From an uncultured Lachnospiraceae bacterium (GTDB lineage: Bacteria; Bacillota_A; Clostridia; Lachnospirales; Lachnospiraceae): a DNA stretch of 5,658 bases. The DNA lies in the NCBI GenBank assembly GCA_946621895.1, contig CAMOOZ010000025.1, positions 1 through 5,658 of the forward strand, read 5' to 3'. A program made the position numbers and the translations under genes. Positions 1 through 5,340 of the stretch are shown here, in pieces. The stretch's first letter is position 1, and each line of letters begins with the position of its first letter. The notes under the pieces are model-generated. The model was given only the letters and a program-made list of their open reading frames with translations. It did not search any database and was not told the DNA's origin.

Positions 1-1
1 G

Positions 2-1489
2 ATCGCGCCCCATAAGCCTGGCAGAATCCTGCGGGTCTTCAGCGTTTCCTTTCTGCATGGACTCTGCCTGACCGTGGCCAGAGGAGGAAAACTCTTCGGT
101 TTCTATGCGCTGCTTGTTTATTCGGCATTTCTGGCACTGATGGTTTTTTCCTTCCGGCGATGGCCGTTTTCCACGGCCTTTGTCTTCGGAGGGCTGGTGC
201 TTCTGGGGATTCTCGGCAATGTAACATTGACCAGTATGGTCATCTTTTGCCAGACCAGATATATGATCTATAATATGCCCCTTTTCTATGCGGCGCTGCT
301 GCTGCTTATCCGGGAGGGGCTGGAGAAGGGTCCGTCCGCATCTGGCGTTAAGGAGGCGGATTCGCGGCTGAGGGAGTTCTGGCCGGAGCCGGCATTATCG
401 CTGAAGCTTCCGGAGGCCTGCGCGCCGTCTGTTTCTGCGGAACAGCTTACGGCCTTTCCGGAAAGCGCCGCGGAGGCATTTCTGGCGGCGGGGATTTCCG
501 CGGAAGCGGCCATGCCCTATGAGGTGCACATCGTGATCCCGGCACATAATGCGGAGAAAACGATCGTTTCCTGTCTGAATTCGGTGTATGCCGGGAATGC
601 GGGCGTAAAGGCTGTGGTCACGGTGATCAACAACGGCTCCGGGGACGGCACCGAGCGGCTTGTCCGGGCGTATCAGGAGAGACTGAAAAGCGAGGGAGGA
701 GAATGCTTCCCGCTGATCCTGATCAACAGGGAGAACACCGGCCTGGCCGGTTCCCGGAATATCGCGCTGGACCATCCCATGGGCGATTATTTCCTTTTCC
801 TGGACGGCGACGATCTGCTGGCACCGGGTGGCCTGGAGCTGCTTTTTCGGGCGGCAGAGGTCTCTGGCGCGGACATTATCGAGGGAGATTATCAGCTTTT
901 CACTGATCGGGAAAGCCTGCCGGCGCTTTCTTTTCCGGATAAACCGGCATATACGCTCTTTCCCGGGGAACCGTCCCCCAGGCATGGCTACTGCTGGGGT
1001 AAGCTTTACTGCAGAGCACTGTGGGATACGGTGCGCTTCACATGGGGAACCTGGTATGAGGACACGGTTGTCCCCTTCCTGATCTTTCCCCGGGCAGAAC
1101 AGGTGGCGTGGCTGAAGGACACGGTCTATGGCTATCGCCAGAGCGCCGGCTCCCTTTCCGCAAAGAAGGTGGCAAACAGGCCCAGGGCGCTGGAGGGCTA
1201 CTGGGTCTCTGCGGCGGTGCTCCGGGAAGCGAAAAGGGAAAACAGGGATTTTTCGCAAAAAGCGATGGCCATTCAGCTGCTGCATCAGCTGGAGCTGAAC
1301 GCGGAACGGGTGAAGGGGCTGATGCCGGACGGGGGTGAGGCGCTGTTTGTCTGCCAGGCGGCATTATACAGGGAGCTCGATCCGGAAGGGAAAAACCTGG
1401 GCAATAAGGCGCTTTCCCGCAGGGAGAGGGCGCTTGCGGGCCTGTTTTTCCGCAGGGACTGGAAACGCTTCCGGGTGCTTGTGGGATGA
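2..1489 (+). CDS. Membrane protein fused to a GT2 glycosyltransferase (5' end outside window)
   Basis: The reading frame is open from the left edge to the TGA, at least 495 codons, so the true start lies upstream. A GTG at 74 is only an internal candidate: it has no clear ribosome binding site and sits just before a membrane helix. Counting from that GTG as residue 1, hydrophobic helices lie at about 8-26, 35-58 and 64-80, the last following an RYMIYNMPLFY stretch. An Ala/Glu/Ser-rich linker covers about 86-148. The GT2 (GT-A fold) domain then shows IVIPAHNAE at 153-161, NNGSGDGT at 186-193, the metal-binding DGDD at 244-247 and a YED acidic motif near 328-330. It probably transfers a sugar from a nucleotide donor at the cytoplasmic membrane face. 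The membrane part looks like the end of a polytopic GT-C-like protein, which is inference. The usual Asp-Asp before Gly-Ser is Asn-Asn here. The stop overlaps the next start (ATGA). Confidence 0.88.
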   Translation: MAPHKPGRILRVFSVSFLHGLCLTVARGGKLFGFYALLVYSAFLALMVFSFRRWPFSTAFVFGGLVLLGILGNVTLTSMVIFCQTRYMIYNMPLFYAALLLLIREGLEKGPSASGVKEADSRLREFWPEPALSLKLPEACAPSVSAEQLTAFPESAAEAFLAAGISAEAAMPYEVHIVIPAHNAEKTIVSCLNSVYAGNAGVKAVVTVINNGSGDGTERLVRAYQERLKSEGGECFPLILINRENTGLAGSRNIALDHPMGDYFLFLDGDDLLAPGGLELLFRAAEVSGADIIEGDYQLFTDRESLPALSFPDKPAYTLFPGEPSPRHGYCWGKLYCRALWDTVRFTWGTWYEDTVVPFLIFPRAEQVAWLKDTVYGYRQSAGSLSAKKVANRPRALEGYWVSAAVLREAKRENRDFSQKAMAIQLLHQLELNAERVKGLMPDGGEALFVCQAALYRELDPEGKNLGNKALSRRERALAGLFFRRDWKRFRVLVG

Positions 1490-2658
1490 GGCTCGCGTTT
1501 GTGTCCAATTATATTAATCACCATCAGCTGCCCTTTTGCCGCGCAATGGCAGACAGGCCGGGGACGGAGTTTGTTTTCTTCGAGACGGAGGAGCTGCCGC
1601 AGGAGCGAAGGAGCATGGGCTGGGGAAACGAGGAAAAACCGGCTTATGTCCGTTTTCTTTCCGCCGCCGACACCGATGCGCTGCTTTCCTTCGACCTGGT
1701 CCTCTTCGGGGACGCGCCGGAGGCGCTGATCACCGGACGGCTGGAAAAAAATCTTCCCACGATACGGATCTCCGAGAGCATCTACAAGGAAGGACAGTGG
1801 AAGATGATCTCCCCGCGCGGGCTCAGAAGGAAGTACAGGGACCATATCCGTTTCCGGAAAAACAGGGTGTGGCTTTTGTGTGCGGGAGGCTATGTGGCCT
1901 CGGATTTTTCACTGATCCGGGCCTATCCCGGAAAAATGCTGAAATGGGGCTACTTCCCGGAGACAAGACGCTGCGATATCCGGGCGCTGATCGGGGGAAA
2001 GCCCGGTCAGCACGGGGAGATCCCCCGCTTTCTCTGGGTCGGGAGGCTCCTTGACTGGAAACATCCGGAGACGGCCTTAAATGTCGCGGCCGCCTTAAAG
2101 CGGGAGGGAATCCGGTTTTCCATGGAGCTGGTCGGGGAAGGGCCGCTGGAGGCGTATGTCAGGACGCAGATCGGAGAACTTGGATTGACCGAGATGGTCA
2201 AGCTTTCTCCCTTCAGAATGCCGGAGGAGATCAGGGACGAGATGGAGCAGACGGATATCTTCCTGCTCTGCAGTGACACGCGGGAGGGCTGGGGAGCCGT
2301 GGCGAATGAGGCGATGAATGCGGGCTGCGCGCTGATCGCCTGCTCAGGCGCGGGAGCAGTGCCGTTTCTCGTAAAGCAGGGAGAAAACGGGCTGATCTAT
2401 CCTGCCGGAAACGAAGAAGCCGCCTGCGCGCTGACGCTGCGCCTCATTCGTGATCCGGCGCTTTGCGCAGGGCTGGGGGAGCAGGCTTACCGGACGATCA
2501 CGGAGCAGTGGAACGCGGAGACGGCCGCGAAACGGCTGACGGAGGTGTCCGAGGCGATCCTTTCCGGGCGCCCACTGCCGGAATATCCGGACGGGCCCTG
2601 TGCGAAGGCACAGCCGGTAAGCCCCGGAAGGTTTCGCCGCGAAGCGGCAGGCCGGTGA
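1486..2658 (+). CDS. GT4-type glycosyltransferase (GT-B fold)
   Basis: This 390-residue protein has the two-domain layout and length usual for GT4 retaining glycosyltransferases. The N-terminal domain begins MRLAFVSNYINHHQLPF, a start common in exopolysaccharide GT4 enzymes. The C-terminal Glycos_transf_1 domain begins around FLWVGRL (182-188), continues with LVGEG (215-219), and contains the EX7E nucleotide-sugar motif as Glu267 and Glu275 in EGWGAVANE. It is followed by the family-typical GAGAVPFLV and GENGLIYPAGN segments. It should act in the cytoplasm or at the membrane face, adding a sugar to a lipid-linked glycan; donor and acceptor cannot be read from the sequence. The start codon lies inside the stop of the preceding gene (ATGA) and lacks a strong ribosome binding site, so translational coupling is likely. 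A Pro/Arg-rich tail of about 30 residues after the last helix is probably disordered. Confidence 0.93.
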   Translation: MRLAFVSNYINHHQLPFCRAMADRPGTEFVFFETEELPQERRSMGWGNEEKPAYVRFLSAADTDALLSFDLVLFGDAPEALITGRLEKNLPTIRISESIYKEGQWKMISPRGLRRKYRDHIRFRKNRVWLLCAGGYVASDFSLIRAYPGKMLKWGYFPETRRCDIRALIGGKPGQHGEIPRFLWVGRLLDWKHPETALNVAAALKREGIRFSMELVGEGPLEAYVRTQIGELGLTEMVKLSPFRMPEEIRDEMEQTDIFLLCSDTREGWGAVANEAMNAGCALIACSGAGAVPFLVKQGENGLIYPAGNEEAACALTLRLIRDPALCAGLGEQAYRTITEQWNAETAAKRLTEVSEAILSGRPLPEYPDGPCAKAQPVSPGRFRREAAGR

Positions 2659-2720
2659 TGATGGACATCGGACGGGCGAGGCACACAGGCCGCAGCATCG
2701 GGCGGCAAAAGCAGTGGGAT

Positions 2721-2726
2721 GAGGAG
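2721..2726 (+). promoter_or_regulatory. Ribosome binding site that decides the start of the second GT2 gene
   Basis: GAGGAG lies four bases before the ATG at 2731. A second in-frame ATG at 2719 has no usable purine-rich site at a proper distance, and this motif falls inside its coding sequence. The 2731 start is therefore preferred, shortening the protein from 348 to 344 residues. Confidence 0.65.
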
Positions 2727-2730
2727 CAGC

Positions 2731-3765
2731 ATGGAAGTGAAGGAAACGGAAGGAGCGGAAAAGCCGGCGCTTTCCGTGATCGTGCCTGTTTACAACGCGA
2801 TAGACTGTGTGGAGCGGCTCGCAGCCTCCGTGCTGGGGCAGCGTTTCCGTGACCTTGAGCTGATCCTCGTGGATGACGGCTCCGCGGACGGCACCTCCGC
2901 CCTGCTGGACAGGATCGGGGAGACAGACCCCCGGGTCAGCGTCATCCATCAGGAAAACAGGGGCTCCTCCGCTGCGCGAAACACGGGGATCGCCGCGGCC
3001 CGGGGGGAGCTTCTGGGCTTTGCGGACGCGGACGACGAGCTGCTGCCGGAGATGTACGCGCTGCTGATGGGAGCTTATCAGCGCGAAAAACGGAAGGATG
3101 TCGTTTACCAGATCGGCCGGCAGGAGATCGCGGCGGACGGAAACCGTCTTGCGGATATCTGTGTCCCTCCGGAAAAAGAGGAATTTATCCCTTCGGCGGT
3201 TTTTTTCAGGGAGCTGCTGCTCCATCGCGGGGACTGTTCCTTCTGTACGAAGCTGATCCCCCGGGAACTCCTGGGGGAAAACCGTTTCCCGGAAGGGGAG
3301 CTGAACGAGGATTTTTCCCTGTTTCTTCAGCTGCTCTCCGAAATGAAGGGGATCTATGCCCTGCCGGATTACGGTTATCTAGTCCACTACCGGGAGGAGA
3401 GCAATTCCCGGACGAAGGATCGGGAGGCGTTTCCCCAGGTCTTTACGGATATCGTCGTGAACGCGGATAAGGCTCTTGAGCTTGCGAAGGAGCGTTATCC
3501 GGAGCTGAAAAAGGAGGCGGTCCGTTTTGGTGCCTTCCAGCGGCTGGATTATCTGCTCCATATCCCGATCAGCCGGATGACCCGGGAAAACAGTTTTTAC
3601 CGGGGGGTCGTCGGCTGGGTGCGCAGACACCTTTTCGGAATACTGTTTTCCCCGTATCTTACGGGAAAGAACAGGCTTTATCTGCTGCTTCTGGGGACGG
3701 CGCCGAAGACGGTGAGGAAGGCGCACCGACGGAAGATGGAAGCTGCCGCGGTTTTGCGAAGCTGA
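2731..3765 (+). CDS. GT2 family glycosyltransferase
   Basis: This 344-residue protein (348 if the ATG at 2719 is used) is a canonical GT-A fold family 2 glycosyltransferase like those of capsule and exopolysaccharide clusters. From the 2731 start, the N-terminal strand is LSVIVPVYNA (14-23). The donor-binding VDDGSADGT has Asp48 and Asp49. GSSAARNTGI follows, then the metal-binding DADD at 99-102, and an NED motif at 192-194 in the position of the usual catalytic acidic pair. The C-terminal third is family-variable and ends in a hydrophobic stretch (RLYLLLLG) plus a basic tail, which may attach it peripherally to the membrane. The gene follows the GT4 gene by 72 bases with no evident terminator, so co-transcription is likely. 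Unlike the GT2 domain of the first gene, it keeps the normal Asp-Asp. Sugar specificity is unknown. Confidence 0.93.
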   Translation: MEVKETEGAEKPALSVIVPVYNAIDCVERLAASVLGQRFRDLELILVDDGSADGTSALLDRIGETDPRVSVIHQENRGSSAARNTGIAAARGELLGFADADDELLPEMYALLMGAYQREKRKDVVYQIGRQEIAADGNRLADICVPPEKEEFIPSAVFFRELLLHRGDCSFCTKLIPRELLGENRFPEGELNEDFSLFLQLLSEMKGIYALPDYGYLVHYREESNSRTKDREAFPQVFTDIVVNADKALELAKERYPELKKEAVRFGAFQRLDYLLHIPISRMTRENSFYRGVVGWVRRHLFGILFSPYLTGKNRLYLLLLGTAPKTVRKAHRRKMEAAAVLRS

Positions 3766-3798
3766 GCGTTAAGTGCGCGAAGCGGGCGGTTTTGCGAA
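3748..3798 (+). repeat. 13-base direct repeat spanning the end of the second GT2 gene
   Basis: GCGGTTTTGCGAA occurs exactly at 3748-3760, inside the last codons of the gene, and again at 3786-3798 in the intergenic region, offset by 38 bases. GCGCACCG also occurs at 3721-3728 and again at 3807-3814. The repeated words suggest a small local duplication at the gene end, but the intervening sequence is not clearly alignable. Confidence 0.55.
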
Positions 3799-3831
3799 TG
3801 GTGTTGCGCACCGGAGATGTATGTCTGGCAC

Positions 3832-3849
3832 CGTCAGCCTTAGCTGACG
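3832..3849 (+). other. Perfect 7-bp hairpin, CGTCAGC / GCTGACG with CTTA loop
   Basis: CGTCAGC at 3832-3838 pairs fully with GCTGACG at 3843-3849 across a four-base CTTA loop. It is followed by a G-rich stretch, not T residues, so it does not look like an intrinsic terminator. It could be an RNA structure in a leader, a protein-binding inverted repeat, or chance. Confidence 0.5.
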
Positions 3850-3923
3850 CGGCCAGGGGGGCGGAGGCTTGAAGCATCAAAGCTGCTCCAACCGTACAGG
3901 TGGAACCCGCGGAAACAGGGAGA

Positions 3924-3959
3924 CGATCATATAACACCGGCGATAATGCCGCGTGATCG
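3924..3959 (+). other. Two-tier hairpin immediately upstream of the aminotransferase RBS
   Basis: CGATCA at 3924-3929 is the exact reverse complement of TGATCG at 3954-3959. Inside this arm, CGGC at 3938-3941 pairs with GCCG at 3948-3951 around a GATAAT loop. The structure ends about four bases before the AAAGGA ribosome binding site, so it could affect translation initiation. Function is not established. Confidence 0.4.
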
Positions 3960-3962
3960 CAG

Positions 3963-3968
3963 AAAGGA
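3963..3968 (+). promoter_or_regulatory. Ribosome binding site of the aminotransferase gene
   Basis: AAAGGA lies ten bases before the ATG at 3979 and supports that start. The first residues (MSEKTDKPAILGGEPVRKT) match the usual beginning of PseC-like proteins, so no upstream extension is needed. Confidence 0.6.
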
Positions 3969-3978
3969 AATTTGATCT

Positions 3979-5301
3979 ATGTCTGAGAAAACAGATAAAC
4001 CGGCCATCCTGGGAGGAGAACCGGTGCGGAAAACGCCGCTTTCCTATGCTCATCAGTGGATCGATGAGGAAGATATCCGGGCGGTGGAGGAGGTCCTGAG
4101 AAGTGATTTTCTGACCTGCGGCCCCAGGATTGAGGAGCTGGAGGCGGCGCTCTGCGAGGCGACCGGGGCAAAATATGCGGTCTGCTGCGCAAACGGTACC
4201 GCTGCCCTGCATATCGCATGTCAGGCTGCGGGGCTTTCCCCGGGGGATGAGCTGATCACGACGCCGATGACCTTCGCGGCTTCCGCAAACTGCGCACTGT
4301 ATGTGGGGGCAAAACCGGTGTTTGCGGATATCGATCCCCGGACCTGGAATATCGATCCGGAAAAAGTGAAAAAAGCGATCACGAAGAAGACCAGAGTGAT
4401 CCTGCCGGTGGACTTTACAGGCCAGGCAGTCCGGCTTTCGGAGCTGAAGGAACTGGCAAGGGAGGCAGGGGCTTATCTGATCGAGGACGGCGCCCACTCC
4501 CTCGGCACCTTATATGAAGGGAAACCGGTGGGCTCCATCGCGGATATGACCACTTTTTCTTTTCATGCGGTGAAAACGATCACGGGAGGCGAGGGCGGAG
4601 CTGTTGCCACAAATGATGAGAAGCTGTACGAACGGCTTTTGCTGTTCCGGGCGCATGGGATAACAAGGAACCCGAGACTATTGCAAAGAAACAGTTTGGA
4701 TGCGGAAGGCATGGAATACGGGCTTCCGGATTCCTCGAATCCGGGATTCCTTAAAAGAAACGGTTTGGATGCGGAAGCGACGGAATACACGCTTCCGGAT
4801 TCCCCGAACTCTCCGGATCCCTGGTACTACGAGCAGCAGGAGCTGGGGATGAATTACCGGATGACGGAGCTCCAGGCCGCGCTGATCAGGAGCCAGCTGA
4901 AAAAGCTTCCGCTTTTCAAGGCAAGGCGAAAGGAGCTGGTGCAGCGTTATGAGAAGGCCTTCGCCGATCTGCCGCAGATCATTCTCCAGCAGGAGATCCC
5001 GGAGTCGGACACGGCCCGTCACCTCTTTATCCTGCGGCTTGCGCTTTCCAGACTGAAGATCGGCAGGCGGGATTTCTTTGAAGCTCTCGCCGCGGAGGGG
5101 ATCAAAGGGAATGTGCATTACATCCCGGTTTACCGGCATCCCTTTTATGAGAAGCTGGGATATCCGAAGGGTCTTTGTCCTGAGGCGGAGAAGCTTTACC
5201 GGGAGATCATCACCCTTCCGCTTTACTATGGACTTTCCGACGAGGATGCGGACGATGTGATCCGGGCGGTGAGGAAGCTTGTCCTGGCATTCGGAAAATG
5301 A
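3979..5301 (+). CDS. pseC: DegT-family sugar aminotransferase, PseC-like, with repeat insertion
   Basis: This is a PLP-dependent DegT/DnrJ/EryC1/StrS aminotransferase. Closest recognised relatives are clostridial PseC proteins, which aminate a UDP-4-keto-6-deoxy-HexNAc at C4 to give UDP-4-amino-4,6-dideoxy-N-acetyl-altrosamine, with glutamate as amino donor. Visible motifs are ILGGEPVRKT (9-18), phosphate-binding GTAAL (73-77), ITTPMTFAASAN, EDGAHSLG with Asp170 for the pyridine nitrogen, SFHAVK with the Schiff-base Lys199 followed by GGEGG, and NYRMTELQAAL (292-302). The family fold is secure; the exact substrate is less so, because no other pse gene is visible and related enzymes make other 4-amino sugars. 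At 440 residues it exceeds the usual 380-395, and the surplus is a duplicated segment at about 231-276 between HGITR and WYYEQQELG. All catalytic motifs are intact, so it is probably functional. It ends 39 bases from the convergent acyltransferase gene. Confidence 0.92.
   Translation: MSEKTDKPAILGGEPVRKTPLSYAHQWIDEEDIRAVEEVLRSDFLTCGPRIEELEAALCEATGAKYAVCCANGTAALHIACQAAGLSPGDELITTPMTFAASANCALYVGAKPVFADIDPRTWNIDPEKVKKAITKKTRVILPVDFTGQAVRLSELKELAREAGAYLIEDGAHSLGTLYEGKPVGSIADMTTFSFHAVKTITGGEGGAVATNDEKLYERLLLFRAHGITRNPRLLQRNSLDAEGMEYGLPDSSNPGFLKRNGLDAEATEYTLPDSPNSPDPWYYEQQELGMNYRMTELQAALIRSQLKKLPLFKARRKELVQRYEKAFADLPQIILQQEIPESDTARHLFILRLALSRLKIGRRDFFEALAAEGIKGNVHYIPVYRHPFYEKLGYPKGLCPEAEKLYREIITLPLYYGLSDEDADDVIRAVRKLVLAFGK
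4669..4806 (+). repeat. In-frame tandem repeat (2 x 69 bases) inserted in the aminotransferase
   Basis: Units 4669-4737 and 4738-4806 align without gaps, with 55 of 69 bases identical by hand count. At protein level they read NPRLLQRNSLDAEGMEYGLPDSS and NPGFLKRNGLDAEATEYTLPDSP in effect, sharing RN-LDAE--EY-LPDS. Relatives of this enzyme have only a few residues between HGITR and the WYYEQQELG block, so both units appear to be added sequence. The unit length is a multiple of three, so the frame is kept. Codons such as TTG, CTA, CAA, AGA, AAT and a nearby ATA are concentrated here, while the rest of the gene favours CTG, CGG/CGC and AAC. Confidence 0.85.
4726..4744 (+). repeat. Perfect 8-bp palindrome at the repeat-unit junction
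   Basis: CCGGATTC at 4726-4733 pairs completely with GAATCCGG at 4737-4744 around a CTC loop, exactly where unit 1 passes into unit 2. The CCGGATTC arm recurs at the end of unit 2 (4795-4802), followed by an imperfect match containing CCGGATCC. A palindrome at the unit boundary fits a slippage or mobile palindromic repeat origin. Confidence 0.7.
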
Positions 5302-5340
5302 TGCCGGGCGCGTCGTGCCGGCCATACAATGTCCATACAG

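Larger units (their letters stand above)
3766..3978. other. 213-base intergenic region before the aminotransferase gene
   Basis: No coding region is supported here. The gap contains the second copy of a 13-base direct repeat, a perfect 7-bp hairpin at 3832-3849, a T-box-like motif at 3898-3912, a two-tier hairpin at 3924-3959, and a ribosome binding site near 3963-3968. A TATAAC at 3930-3935 could be a -10 box but has no recognisable -35 at normal spacing. No hairpin is followed by a U-run, so I see no clear intrinsic terminator separating the glycosyltransferases from the aminotransferase. The region is long enough for a leader RNA or a weak promoter. Confidence 0.6.

Noticed and set aside
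74..76. GTG at 74 as the true start of the first gene
   Set aside because: The frame is open and membrane-protein-like back to the window edge, and no ribosome binding site precedes it.
395..1285. Long antisense open frame (296 codons) opposite the first GT2 domain
   Set aside because: It is Arg/Pro/His-rich with no recognisable domain and lies fully opposite a gene with clear GT2 motifs. Such open antisense frames are common in GC-rich coding DNA.
2463..2852. Small plus-strand open frame bridging the GT4 and second GT2 genes
   Set aside because: It overlaps both genes in another frame, lacks a ribosome binding site, and its Arg/Gly-rich product is unrecognisable.
2344..3225. Antisense open frame of 293 codons across the GT4/GT2 boundary
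   Set aside because: It covers two well-supported genes on the other strand, has no family signature, and has composition typical of an antisense shadow.
3930..3935. TATAAC as a -10 promoter box for the aminotransferase
   Set aside because: The hexamer is good, but positions 16-18 bases upstream hold CCGCGG-like sequence, unlike a -35 box, and there is no extended -10. Not enough to call a promoter.
4669..4806. CRISPR-like interpretation of the tandem repeat
   Set aside because: There are only two diverged, directly adjacent units with no spacers, and they are translated in frame within a conserved enzyme.
5303..5322. Possible bidirectional terminator between the convergent genes
   Set aside because: Only a 5-bp GCCGG/CCGGC stem with a 10-base loop can be drawn, and there is no T-run on either strand.
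4678..5325. Antisense open frame of 215 codons over the aminotransferase repeat
   Set aside because: Its C-terminal repetitive part simply mirrors the 69-base repeat, and it has no domain or ribosome binding site. The sense frame holds all catalytic motifs.
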